Of a stretch of 64,000 nt of DNA, positions 26,192 through 35,418 are shown piece after piece. The position numbers were made by a program, and so were the translations under genes. The notes beneath the pieces were generated by a model. It saw nothing but the letters and a program-made list of their open reading frames with translations, was not told the DNA's origin and did not search any database. The stretch's first letter is position 1, and the number at the start of each line of letters is the position of its first letter. Source of the DNA: Verrucomicrobiales bacterium (GTDB lineage Bacteria; Verrucomicrobiota; Verrucomicrobiia; Verrucomicrobiales; DEV007); assembly GCA_029213065.1 (NCBI GenBank), contig JARGPH010000001.1:370077-434076 (forward strand), read 5' to 3'.

Positions 26192-26878
26192 CTACCCTCG
26201 CTGCCCGACGTAAACACGATGAATCGATTTCTTGGCGCGCTCATGAGCCTTGATGACATGACGCTCAGTTTTCGCAAAACCGTCCTTCTGAAGTCGCTTC
26301 TCGAAACCGGGTTCTTCCGCCGCAGCCCAGAAGGCGACCCGCCCACCGGGAGCGAGTGCGTCACGGATCATTGCCATGCCCTTTTTCCCATACATGCGCT
26401 TGTTCTGCGGCTGAACCAGTGAGGTTGGACCGTTGTCGGTATCGAGCAGAATCGCGTCGAACTTCTTAGCTTTTCCATCAGCGGCCTCGCGAATCGCATC
26501 GTACACATCCCCGATAAACATTGTTGTTCTCGGATCGTCCATCAACTTTCCGTTCTCTTCGAAAAGGAACTCACGATTCCATTGCACCACTTCGGGCAAC
26601 AGTTCCGCGACGACGACCTCGCCCTCATCACCAACCAGCTCAAGACTGCGTTTCAGACTGTATCCAAGCCCCATGCCCCCGATGAGGACGCGGGCGCTCT
26701 CAGCCGCCGCTCCGTGCGGGCAGGCATGATCAGCCAAGAGCCGCTCTGAAAGTGTCCAGGTGCTGCTCATAAGCTGATCGCCATTGAGTTTCAGGAAAAA
26801 ATCACCGTCATGCTCGTGAAGTGAGAATTTGGATCCGTCCGGCGTGCGTGTTTCAGCTAGTGTTCTGGTAGGTTTCAT
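26192..26878 (-). CDS. Spermidine-synthase-like SAM-dependent methyltransferase fold protein
   Basis: A 228-residue protein with the Rossmann core of spermidine synthase-like enzymes: LIGGMGLGYSLKRSLE (cofactor glycine loop, about 66-81), EVVVAELLPEVVQWNR, and FDAILLDTDNGP where a catalytic aspartate usually sits. The polyamine-specific N-terminal beta domain is reduced, so it may be an orphan family member rather than a true spermidine synthase. It follows the GDSL-DUF1080 gene by 23 bases. Confidence 0.7.
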   Translation of the reverse strand: MKPTRTLAETRTPDGSKFSLHEHDGDFFLKLNGDQLMSSTWTLSERLLADHACPHGAAAESARVLIGGMGLGYSLKRSLELVGDEGEVVVAELLPEVVQWNREFLFEENGKLMDDPRTTMFIGDVYDAIREAADGKAKKFDAILLDTDNGPTSLVQPQNKRMYGKKGMAMIRDALAPGGRVAFWAAAEEPGFEKRLQKDGFAKTERHVIKAHERAKKSIHRVYVGQRG

Positions 26879-26901
26879 GACACGAAAATTTCTTCTAAGG
26901 C

Positions 26902-28236
26902 TTACAATTGCTTCAAGCGGATACGGCGATATTCCATCTGGCCTCTGTCCCCTTCGAGCCCGATAGGTCCGACTTCCGGAACTTCCATCGCCTCCTCGAG
27001 GACTTCGCCGTTACAGGTCGCCCTGGCAAGGCCATCTTTAACCGTGACCTCCAGTGTATTCCAGTCCTGTGGCTTGTAGTTTTCGAGATCAAAATAGGGT
27101 CCGGCCAATGGGAAATCCCGGCACTGCAACTGAGGCTTTCGTATAAAAACGCCGCTGTCCGCATTCGGCGTTGCCCGGAATTCGAGGCGCAAAACGAAAT
27201 CGCCACCAAACTCTTCAGTTGTCCAGATCTGCTGAATCCGGCGCCCTTCTGCCGGTGTTTTGACGACGAGGCGACCCGCGATCACTTCATACCTTCCATC
27301 ACTGCTCTCTGTTTTCCCGTCGAAACTTTCGGCCTCTTTGATTTCCACAAACACAGGTGCATTGGGGCGCGGCTTCTTCGATTGTTTGCGTGGTTCCGTG
27401 GGACGGAAACCCCAGCCGTCGAGCGACTTCCCGTCGAAGAGCGATTGAAATCCCTCTTCAAGGTCGAAAGGTTCTGCTTCTTTTTCCACCAATCCAAGTG
27501 TCGCAAAAACCGGAGTCAACGCGGCAGCCCATTTCGCATAGCCGGCTTCATTCGGGTGAAGCAGGTCAGGAAACTCGGCCTCTTTGGCATTGCCGCTTTC
27601 ATTGGCAAAAAGCGTCCAGGTATCCACCACCGTGATCTGATCATCGCCCTTCACCACCGCCGCGAGTGACTCGTTGATCTGTTTGATCTGATCGACAGGG
27701 CGCTTCTTTGTTTCGGAGCTTGGAAACACCAGATTCAAAATAACGGGAAGATCGGCGCGGTGTTCCTTCATCGCCTCGATGATCAGCTTTACATTGCCGG
27801 CGACCTGTTCAGCGGAGGCACCTTCCTCAAGGTCGTTTGTTCCCATGAGCATGACGACTGCGGACGGCTTGAGGGAAAGGACATCCTCCTGAAGCCGGAT
27901 CAGCATTCCCCGTGTCGTATCGCCGCTGATGCCACGATTCGCTACCTTCATTTCTCCGAAGGCACCTTTCATTTCATCGCCCCAGCCCTGAGTAATCGAA
28001 TCACCGAAGAAAACCACCGCCCCCTGATCCTGTGTCACCTCACCGGCCCATTTTGAGCGCCTCGACTCCCAGAGTTTCGTGAACCAATCGTATCGGCGAA
28101 CCGGCCCCTCACCGGGTAGATCCGCTTCGGGCCCGGGAACCGCGAAACGTTGCGTCGTCGCAGATTCTCCCGCGGAAAGAGGGAGGATCAACGGGAATGC
28201 GAAAAGTAAAAATGAAAGACAAGACACCAATTTCAT
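26902..28236 (-). CDS. SGNH/GDSL hydrolase fused to a DUF1080 (3-keto-disaccharide hydrolase-like) domain
   Basis: A 444-residue secreted protein with a signal peptide of about 22 residues. The SGNH esterase domain has GDS at 78-80 (FFGDSITQGWG), GTND at 132-135, and D224/H227 in DLLHPNE. The C-terminal DUF1080 domain begins FQSLFDGKSLDGW (about 263) and continues with FVLRLEFRATPNADSGVFIR. DUF1080 proteins bind or cleave sugars in PVC bacteria. The pairing suggests deacylation of a bound carbohydrate. Co-directional neighbours are the sialidase-like fusion upstream and a methyltransferase downstream. Confidence 0.88.
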   Translation of the reverse strand: MKLVSCLSFLLFAFPLILPLSAGESATTQRFAVPGPEADLPGEGPVRRYDWFTKLWESRRSKWAGEVTQDQGAVVFFGDSITQGWGDEMKGAFGEMKVANRGISGDTTRGMLIRLQEDVLSLKPSAVVMLMGTNDLEEGASAEQVAGNVKLIIEAMKEHRADLPVILNLVFPSSETKKRPVDQIKQINESLAAVVKGDDQITVVDTWTLFANESGNAKEAEFPDLLHPNEAGYAKWAAALTPVFATLGLVEKEAEPFDLEEGFQSLFDGKSLDGWGFRPTEPRKQSKKPRPNAPVFVEIKEAESFDGKTESSDGRYEVIAGRLVVKTPAEGRRIQQIWTTEEFGGDFVLRLEFRATPNADSGVFIRKPQLQCRDFPLAGPYFDLENYKPQDWNTLEVTVKDGLARATCNGEVLEEAMEVPEVGPIGLEGDRGQMEYRRIRLKQL

Positions 28237-28287
28237 AAAGCCGAGACTAGCCCCCGCTTGCGCAAAACGCCACGCAAAATCGGACCT

Positions 28288-31200
28288 CTATTTCGTCTTT
28301 CCACGATCAAAAAACACCTTGGACACGAGCACATCGTTTCCTTTAACGGATTCAAGAACCGTCGTCCCCATCGTCGAACTGTTTCGGAAAGCCCCCGCAA
28401 TGACAACAGCTCCATCGGTCGTCGATGTGACCGCGTAGCTAAGGTCATGATCGTTCCCTCCGAGAACTTTAATCCCATCCACACGAGAGCCGTCGACTGA
28501 GATTTGAGCGATCCATGCATCCCGTTCGCCGCCGCCCCGGAGTACCGTTTCTCCGAACTCCGCTGTATCGGAAAATTCCCCTGTCGCGATAAACCCACCA
28601 TCTCCGGCGGTGATATCCAACCCGTAGTCGGTTCCTTCTCCCGCGCCTTGAAACGCGCCGAGCGGCTCACCACTCCCTGAGAAAACGGCGGTGAAAAAAT
28701 CATGCCCTCCACGGGAGGTGAACGTCTTCGAGCCAAAAGCCGCCTTGCCTTTAAACATCCCTGCAATGGCGACATTTCCCGTTACCTGATCAACTGCGAT
28801 CGAGGTGGCAACACCGTCCGATTTTCCTCCCGCGTCTTTCACCCACTGCACAGTTCCGTCCGGGGTGAACTTTGCCGCGAAGACATCCTGGACCCTGGAC
28901 GCAGTCACGAGACCTTTCGACCAGACTACTTCCCCCTGTGAATAACCAGCCAGATAAATTGAATCATTCTCATCAACAACCACCTCATGACCGCTGATTG
29001 ATGGCGCTCCGATTCCCTTAACCCAACGCCATTCACCTTTCGGACTGATGCGCCCCAGTAAAGCATGTTTCCTCGCATCTCCTTCAATCGCGATAGCTCC
29101 GACTGCGCCTTTTCCTGTAATTGCCCCTGAGACAATTAAATCCCCGGTCTTCATTCTCGCAATCCCGTGCCCGTAATCGTAGCCGACACCACCAAACCGC
29201 TTCGCCCACACACAGACGCCCTTCGGATTAAATCGCGCCACAAAACCATCGTAATCGCCGCTATTCTCCAATTCAAAGCCCCCGATCTTGAAGCGCTCAC
29301 TCTCAAAATGCCCCGTCACAAAACAGGAACCATCAGGCTGGGTGACGACGCTGTATCCCCGATCAATCCCAGCCCCTCCTGCTCCGGTCGCCCAAAGGAC
29401 CCGCCCGTTGGCATCCACTTTAGCGACAAAGAAATCAAGCGCCCCGTTGCTGACAATCCGATGACCGCCAAAATCACAGTCTCCTGAAATCTCTCCGGTG
29501 ACAACAACTCCGCCGTCGTCGGTCGCGGTGATCCCGCGGATCTTATCATTACCTTCACCACCGCCACGAATCGCCCAGGCAACACCTTCCTCATCTGCCC
29601 GGGGAACTTTCCAATTTTCATCGTTCAGTCTCCGATCCAAATGGAATGAAGGATTCGCTCCGCCATCGATCGAAACCTGTACCGGAGGGAACGCTTCATC
29701 GATCGTCTCAAGCTGAAGGCGGGTAATGTTGTCCGCCCATTTTTTCTCTTCGAGAACCCACTTGTGAAGGTCGGCGTGAATGTAGAGGATCGGTTTCGCA
29801 TACTCCCGCGCCGCCGGAGCCAGCGCTTTCACAAAATCCGGCAAGACACCGCCCGCCGAAGCCTGAGCAAGAATTACCGCCGCATTCGTTGAGGCATTTT
29901 CAGAAAGGTGCTTCTTCACCCAATCGCCGTCATCCTTGAGAACAGCCTTCCACTGCGCCTCATCATAAACCACGCCACCCACCTTGTTGATACCAATGAA
30001 GAGAATCCCCTTGCGCGTGAACGCAAAATTCTCAGGTCTGACTTCCTGCCTCGCAATCGGCCCTATCGCAGAAGTGTCCCAATTTTCCTCCAACCGCATG
30101 AAGTGTTTCTCCCACCACGACCAAGCCAGATCTGGGTTCTCATGGTCAGTCCACTCATTGTCCCCCGGAACGATAAAGGTTGGGATCTGATTCCTGTCTT
30201 TCAGCAAATCTGCCACTCTGATGAACTGATCCTCTTTCCACTGCTTCGCCTTTCCCGTGACAATGTCCCCGAGATGAACCAGAAATTCGCTGGTCATCTC
30301 TTCATTCTCCAGAGCGATGTAGTCGGTTAAAGCCCTTTCCGCCACCGGCGTGTAGGGTCCGCACCCCATCACAGAAAACCTCACCGAATCATCGGACAAC
30401 TTCCGCGCAGCGACACCTCCACCCGAACTCCTGACACGCACCAGAAATACACTCCCGTCCGCACCATGTTTCTCCGCGGCGGCAGTCACGTTGCCTTCTC
30501 CCACCGTGACCCACGATTCGGTTTCCGAAATTTTCACGACCCCAAAATTTCCCAGGGTAGCGCCCCGCTCCGGAACGACGATTTTCTCTGTATCACGCAT
30601 CACCACCAATTTTTCGGGATCGACCTGAGCTACGAAAATCGGGGCCCGATGGCGAATCACATGATCATTGTTCGCCCCTTTCCGAGTGTAGGTGAGGAAG
30701 AGTGCCCCGCCGGATTCCAGCCAGTGCGCCTGCGTATTGTAGCTCCCGAGTGCTTCACCATCATCGAAGAGCCACTTGATCGGCTCGGAAAAGCTCAAGC
30801 CATCATGAGACGAAGCCACGTAGGCGGCGTGATCATTTCTCATCGTCACGTAGTAGCGATTCCCGTGGCGAATCAGGGACGGTTCATAAAGTCCCCGCAT
30901 CGTTTCCAACTCAAGGAAATTTCCGTGTTCAAGGTAACGCAGCTCCTCCCCGTCGAAAGAACACCTCACCATCGTTGTGGAAAATGGAACCTTCGTGCTC
31001 TCCCCGACATAAAATGGCAGCAAGACGGTTCCGTCCGGCTCTTCGACCCACTGCGCACAGGCGCTCCGCGCAAAATTAAATCGGGCATCCTCCGGCATCT
31101 CCAGCGGTTGCCACCCTTTCCACTTCCCCTCCTGATCGAGGACCGCGTAGGCTGTTTGATGAGATCTATACTGATCGGTTAATTGCTTTCCCTCCCTGCT

Positions 31201-31629
31201 GTATCGGACTTGCGCACCGACGGCGAGAACGACGCCACTCCCGGAGTGATACCCCGGGGTCACGTCAGCAACCGCAATCGAAACGTCAGGAACATTTTCA
31301 TCAACCGTCCACCCCAACCCGGAAGGGGAGACCGGCTCCGACCATGTCTTCCCGAGGTCGCCGCTTTTCATAACACTGAGCCCTGAAAAAAAATCGGACT
31401 TCCCCAACAACTTTTGCAGCGTCAGCACCACCTCGGGTTCTTCACCTTTAGTTCGTGGAGGAATAACGGCGACCCGCGGATGAAACCAAAGCGAGCTGCT
31501 CGCAGGGTCTTCCCGCTTCAAAATCGTCTCGACCTCAATCTCGAGCGGAATTCTATCCGGTTCCCCGCAGATCGAGGCAACAGTGAATACACTGAGCAAT
31601 AAATATGAGAAGAGGAAGCGGTAAAACAT
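28288..31629 (-). CDS. Three-module secreted protein: sialidase-like, calcineurin-like phosphoesterase and SBBP beta-propeller
   Basis: About 1113 residues from the ATG at 31629 (MFYRFLFSYLLL...), with a signal peptide of about 21 residues. Residues about 25-400 look like an exo-sialidase/BNR propeller, with an Asp-box SGDLGKTW at 89-96 and a looser SHDGLSFSEP. Residues about 405-680 carry metallophosphoesterase motifs VHLGDIVTG, PGDNEWTDH and YIHADLH. Residues about 690-1113 are repeats of the SBBP type (for example GGVVVTGEISGDCDFGG and CFVTGHFESERFKIGG, about 50 residues apart). Each module is known, but I do not know this combination. Likely cell-surface or periplasmic. Confidence 0.8.
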   Translation of the reverse strand: MFYRFLFSYLLLSVFTVASICGEPDRIPLEIEVETILKREDPASSSLWFHPRVAVIPPRTKGEEPEVVLTLQKLLGKSDFFSGLSVMKSGDLGKTWSEPVSPSGLGWTVDENVPDVSIAVADVTPGYHSGSGVVLAVGAQVRYSREGKQLTDQYRSHQTAYAVLDQEGKWKGWQPLEMPEDARFNFARSACAQWVEEPDGTVLLPFYVGESTKVPFSTTMVRCSFDGEELRYLEHGNFLELETMRGLYEPSLIRHGNRYYVTMRNDHAAYVASSHDGLSFSEPIKWLFDDGEALGSYNTQAHWLESGGALFLTYTRKGANNDHVIRHRAPIFVAQVDPEKLVVMRDTEKIVVPERGATLGNFGVVKISETESWVTVGEGNVTAAAEKHGADGSVFLVRVRSSGGGVAARKLSDDSVRFSVMGCGPYTPVAERALTDYIALENEEMTSEFLVHLGDIVTGKAKQWKEDQFIRVADLLKDRNQIPTFIVPGDNEWTDHENPDLAWSWWEKHFMRLEENWDTSAIGPIARQEVRPENFAFTRKGILFIGINKVGGVVYDEAQWKAVLKDDGDWVKKHLSENASTNAAVILAQASAGGVLPDFVKALAPAAREYAKPILYIHADLHKWVLEEKKWADNITRLQLETIDEAFPPVQVSIDGGANPSFHLDRRLNDENWKVPRADEEGVAWAIRGGGEGNDKIRGITATDDGGVVVTGEISGDCDFGGHRIVSNGALDFFVAKVDANGRVLWATGAGGAGIDRGYSVVTQPDGSCFVTGHFESERFKIGGFELENSGDYDGFVARFNPKGVCVWAKRFGGVGYDYGHGIARMKTGDLIVSGAITGKGAVGAIAIEGDARKHALLGRISPKGEWRWVKGIGAPSISGHEVVVDENDSIYLAGYSQGEVVWSKGLVTASRVQDVFAAKFTPDGTVQWVKDAGGKSDGVATSIAVDQVTGNVAIAGMFKGKAAFGSKTFTSRGGHDFFTAVFSGSGEPLGAFQGAGEGTDYGLDITAGDGGFIATGEFSDTAEFGETVLRGGGERDAWIAQISVDGSRVDGIKVLGGNDHDLSYAVTSTTDGAVVIAGAFRNSSTMGTTVLESVKGNDVLVSKVFFDRGKTK

Positions 31630-31773
31630 CCAAAGATTGCAGAGCAAATGCTGAGAAGTTTCAAACAAAACTGCACCCCGATGACGGCATCCCGGGAAAA
31701 CTGTTATTCCCTCTCCGGAGATATTCACCGAAGCCAAACAAACACTAACAGAACTAAAACAGCCCTGAAGCCG

Positions 31774-32484
31774 CTACCCCTTCGGGCGGAACAGAAAGTT
31801 CCTGAAAACTGACTTCGCGTGGCGATGAGGAACGGACGATGTCTCACTTCCTTTATAGCGTCGCCCCCGATATTCAAACTCAGACTCGCCATATCCCAGC
31901 TTTCCCAAAAGCGACGTCACCGGCGTCAGATCTTTATCCGAAATCTCCACTAGAAGGATCGGCTTAAATTTCCTGAGTGTTCGAGCCCCTCCCTCCAGCA
32001 CCTGAAGCTCAAAACCATCGACATCAATCTTAACAAAAGAAATTTCATCCAGAGAACTGGATTCACAGTAATCATCCAGAGCAATGGCCTCAACTGTGAT
32101 TGACTCGAGATGAGTGTCACTATCCTCGGTCAAGCTTCCTGATCTGGTCACCCCCGACCGATAGAGAGTCCGGTTTCCGCTCTTTTCCGCCAGCGCAACC
32201 GCCTCAACTGTCACATTTGAAAAACGAAATGAAGAGATCATTCTCTTCAGCCATTCAAAAAGCTCTTTCTGAGGCTCAAAAGCAATAACCGCCCCTTTTT
32301 CACCCACTCGTTTTGTCAGCATGTGCGTGACGACCCCCTTGTGTGCGCCAATATCGAGACATACATCTCCTTTCTGAACACATTCATCGATAAACGATGC
32401 GGTATCCGGCTCGGTCCGATAACGATAACGGACCAGTCGATGATAACAGGAGAATTTTTCTAAAAGACTGAGTTTGTCTTCCAT
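31774..32484 (-). CDS. FkbM family methyltransferase
   Basis: A 236-residue SAM-dependent methyltransferase. The cofactor motif is CLDIGAHKGVVTHML (about 43-57), followed by VIAFEPQKELFEWLKRM and, later, ISFVKIDVDGFELQVLEGG, which is diagnostic for the FkbM group. Such enzymes O-methylate sugars or polyketides, often in surface glycan loci. It lies 133 bases after pyrC and upstream of the sialidase-like fusion, all on the minus strand. The substrate is unknown. Confidence 0.88.
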   Translation of the reverse strand: MEDKLSLLEKFSCYHRLVRYRYRTEPDTASFIDECVQKGDVCLDIGAHKGVVTHMLTKRVGEKGAVIAFEPQKELFEWLKRMISSFRFSNVTVEAVALAEKSGNRTLYRSGVTRSGSLTEDSDTHLESITVEAIALDDYCESSSLDEISFVKIDVDGFELQVLEGGARTLRKFKPILLVEISDKDLTPVTSLLGKLGYGESEFEYRGRRYKGSETSSVPHRHAKSVFRNFLFRPKG

Positions 32485-32617
32485 ACGAGGGGGGGAGGAG
32501 GACGGGCAGCCTACAGTGCAACAGGCCGCTTTCTAGTAATTCCTGTCCCTGAAAATTACATCCCCTCCACTAAAATAAACCAATTCAGCGTCAAAGAGGA
32601 TAGACCCACCGCATAAA

Positions 32618-33868
32618 TCACACGAGCGCTTCACGAATTGCCCCTTTAAGAGTCTGACCTGAAAAGGGTGTCACCGGGCATTTACTTCGAAAGTATTCAC
32701 GGTTAATCGCTGTCTCTGCTTCCAGATCGAAGACGAAGAAATTGGCGCGCCTACCCGACTCGATCGTGATGGGATCCAGCCCCACAAGGTGTCGCGGAGC
32801 TGAGGAGTATTTCCGGATGAGGAGGTCCCAGTTGAATCTCCCTGTTGCGATAAACCGGTCATAGATAGCAAGCACCGAGGTTTCCAGTGCGCTTGCGCCC
32901 CAGGGAGCACTTCCAAAATCAGCTGACTTCTCAAAAGCAGTGTGAGGAGAATGTCCCGAGGCCAATACATCAATCGTATCATCCAACAATCCGGCGAGAA
33001 GGGCCTCAACATCCCCCTTCTTTTGCAGCGGCGGTTGAATCTTAAAAGCAGTGTCGTAGTCCGTGACGTCCTCTTCGGAGAAAATGAGATGATGGGGCGA
33101 CACTTCACAGCTCACGCGAACGCCTGCCCGTTTCGACAAACGAACCGCATCGAGGCTCATACCGGTTGAAATCTGCTGAAGGTGGAGGCGCACCCCTGTA
33201 TGACGAGCGAGAGCAAGGTCCCTTTCGATTGCAATTTCCTGACTGATTGTGGGCACTCCGGGCAATCCGAGTCGATAGGAGAGCCGCCCTTCGTTCACGA
33301 CACCCGCCTTTGCCAGTGCCGGAGTCTCGCAATGAGAGGTGACAAGAAGATCAAAATCCCGGGCATATTCCATACAACGCCTCAGGAGATCCGGACAGTC
33401 GATAGCCTTATCGGAATCGGTTAGCATGGGAACTCCCAACGCCGCTAATCCTGAATATCCCGCCAGTTCCCGGCCTTCGCGTGCCTTCGTAAGACAACCC
33501 GCCTGGAGCATCTCAATTGATCCAAGCTCGGCAATGCGATCCTGAATACTTTTCAACTGATTCCCTGAATCAATCGGTGGAGATGTATCGGGCATCAATA
33601 CGAGTCCGGTGATGCCGCCGTGCAGCGCAGCTTCAGCGCACGTTCTGAGCGTCTCTTTATGCTCGTAGCCGGGTTCGCGTCCGCGAACGTGCAGATCAAA
33701 CATTCCCGGAACCAGCACACACCCGGTGCAATCGGCGACTTCCGCGTCGCCTTCTTTCAGAGAAGGGCCCACCTCAAGGATGCCGCCCTCGTCACTGACA
33801 AGCACGTCCGCCTCGATTAACTCGGGGCTCGCTTCACTGGCGATTTTTCCGTTCTTAAAAAGCCGCAT
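32618..33868 (-). CDS. pyrC: Dihydroorotase
   Basis: A 416-residue type I amidohydrolase-fold dihydroorotase, third step of pyrimidine synthesis. Metal-binding motif DLHVRGREPG (the first histidine pair is reduced to DLH-R, so the second position is unusual), then EVSPHHLIFSEED, and the late DVLASGHSPHTAFEK. It starts four bases after pyrB, indicating translational coupling. The HxH site reading HVR instead of HLR is close to the class with DxHVHxRxPG. This may be a catalytically weak (PyrC') type that leans on PyrB, which I cannot decide from sequence alone. Confidence 0.85.
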   Translation of the reverse strand: MRLFKNGKIASEASPELIEADVLVSDEGGILEVGPSLKEGDAEVADCTGCVLVPGMFDLHVRGREPGYEHKETLRTCAEAALHGGITGLVLMPDTSPPIDSGNQLKSIQDRIAELGSIEMLQAGCLTKAREGRELAGYSGLAALGVPMLTDSDKAIDCPDLLRRCMEYARDFDLLVTSHCETPALAKAGVVNEGRLSYRLGLPGVPTISQEIAIERDLALARHTGVRLHLQQISTGMSLDAVRLSKRAGVRVSCEVSPHHLIFSEEDVTDYDTAFKIQPPLQKKGDVEALLAGLLDDTIDVLASGHSPHTAFEKSADFGSAPWGASALETSVLAIYDRFIATGRFNWDLLIRKYSSAPRHLVGLDPITIESGRRANFFVFDLEAETAINREYFRSKCPVTPFSGQTLKGAIREALV

Positions 33869-33872
33869 GATT

Positions 33873-34811
33873 CTATTCCTTCTGGGTTTCCGGCTTGAGC
33901 CAATGAAGCACCGCCATCCTCACGGCGATCCCGTTTTCAACCTGAGTGCTGATAAGGCTCTTTTCGTAACCCATCGCCTCATCGGTCACTTCCACTCCCC
34001 GATTCACAGGACCGGGATGCATCAGGTAGGCCCCCAGCTTTCGCATGGAAACAAGCCGCTCACTGTTCATTCCATACATCTTGTGATACTCCGCAATACT
34101 GGGGAAAAACTGCCCTTCCTGCCGCTCCATTTGGACTCGCAGCAGATAGATTGCGTGAGGCTTCCAATCGAAGACATCCTCCCAGCTTTGAAAACGTCGC
34201 ATGAAATCAGGGCGTCCTTCAGGGATCAAAGCGCCCGGCCCGAGTACTCCGACTTCGATTCCCTGCTTGTGAAAAAGCGTGCTCGTCGACCTCGCGACCC
34301 GTGAGTGCAAAACATCTCCGATAATGGCGATTCGCTTGCCGGCATAGTCCGGATGCACCTCGCGAAAGGTCATCGTATCCAACAGCGCCTGAGTGGGATG
34401 CGCGTGATACCCGTCCCCTGCATTGATGACCGAGGCGCCGGTGTGTTTCGCTACAATATTGGGGACTCCGGCGGCCTGATGTCGAATCACAATGTAGTCG
34501 GACTGCATCGCCTGAAGCGTCTCGATCGTATCGAGAAGCGATTCCCCTTTCGTAATCGATGAACTGGAAACCGAGAAATTGGTCACGTCGGCCGACATCC
34601 GGTTCGCCGCAACTTCGAAGGACGAACTCGTTCGTGTGGAGGGTTCGTAAAAAAGATTCAAAACCGTCTTTCCCCGCAATGTCGGCACCTTCTTCACCGA
34701 TCGTTGGAACAGCTGCTTAAACGGAACCGCGTTGCCGAGAACATACTCAATTTCATCCAGCTCGAGGCTTTCAATATCAAGAAGGTCTTTTCGCGGTTTC
34801 AATTCACTCAT
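33873..34811 (-). CDS. pyrB: Aspartate carbamoyltransferase catalytic subunit
   Basis: A 312-residue protein with the carbamoyl-phosphate motif FYEPSTRTSSSFE (about 50-62). The transition-state region reads VIRHQAAGVP, and the aspartate loop is MHPGPVNRGVEV (about 262-273). The length is that of the stand-alone catalytic chain. No pyrI regulatory chain is present, so it is probably the unregulated PyrB class that may associate with PyrC. It overlaps pyrR by eight bases and precedes pyrC by four. Confidence 0.96.
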   Translation of the reverse strand: MSELKPRKDLLDIESLELDEIEYVLGNAVPFKQLFQRSVKKVPTLRGKTVLNLFYEPSTRTSSSFEVAANRMSADVTNFSVSSSSITKGESLLDTIETLQAMQSDYIVIRHQAAGVPNIVAKHTGASVINAGDGYHAHPTQALLDTMTFREVHPDYAGKRIAIIGDVLHSRVARSTSTLFHKQGIEVGVLGPGALIPEGRPDFMRRFQSWEDVFDWKPHAIYLLRVQMERQEGQFFPSIAEYHKMYGMNSERLVSMRKLGAYLMHPGPVNRGVEVTDEAMGYEKSLISTQVENGIAVRMAVLHWLKPETQKE

Positions 34812-35370
34812 TCTTATCTGCGCATTTCGTCACGAGGAAGACACCCTCTTTATTATCATCTTCGATGAATCGAACTTTCACATACTGATTCAGTTCTGAG
34901 GAAACCGTCTCGCCCACATAATCGGGCTGAATCGGGATCTCGCGATGCCCGCGGTCAACGAGGACAGCAAGTTCGATCTTCGATGGACGTCCGTAATCCA
35001 TAAGCCCGTCGAGCGCGGCACGGATTGTTCGCCCCGTGAAAATCACCTCATCGAAAAGAATCACGCGGGTTCCATCAATCGGGAAAGGAATATCAGAGCT
35101 TTCGAGGCGTGGCAAATCCGTGCCCTTGTTGTCAAAATCATCGCGGTAGAGCGAGATATCGAGGGTCCCGACCGGACAAATCAGGCCACTTTCAGCCATT
35201 ACCGCGGCAACGCGCTTCGCAAGGGTCACGCCCCGTGTGTAAATCCCCACAAAGGCAAAATCGTTGTCGCCGCATCGCTCCCTGATTTCTCCGGCCAGCG
35301 AAATAACGGCGGACTCAATCCTTTCGGGACTGAGGAGCTCTTCCGTGGTGATGTTCTGAGAATCACTCAA
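34804..35370 (-). CDS. pyrR: PyrR, pyrimidine operon attenuation protein / uracil phosphoribosyltransferase
   Basis: A 188-residue phosphoribosyltransferase-fold protein. The PRPP loop is VILFDEVIFTGRTIRAALD (about 106-124), and the N-terminus has FVGIYTRGVTLAKRVA. In Firmicutes PyrR binds pyr mRNA when UMP is high and also has weak uracil PRTase activity. It leads the pyrB-pyrC pair, overlapping pyrB by eight bases. The gap before it (35371-35418) is only 48 bases, so there is no room for a full attenuator leader there. Confidence 0.92.
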   Translation of the reverse strand: MSDSQNITTEELLSPERIESAVISLAGEIRERCGDNDFAFVGIYTRGVTLAKRVAAVMAESGLICPVGTLDISLYRDDFDNKGTDLPRLESSDIPFPIDGTRVILFDEVIFTGRTIRAALDGLMDYGRPSKIELAVLVDRGHREIPIQPDYVGETVSSELNQYVKVRFIEDDNKEGVFLVTKCADKNE

Positions 35371-35418
35371 AAGGTCGTCTTAACTGAAAACACTTAAGGG
35401 CAAACCGCTTAGGCGTCA

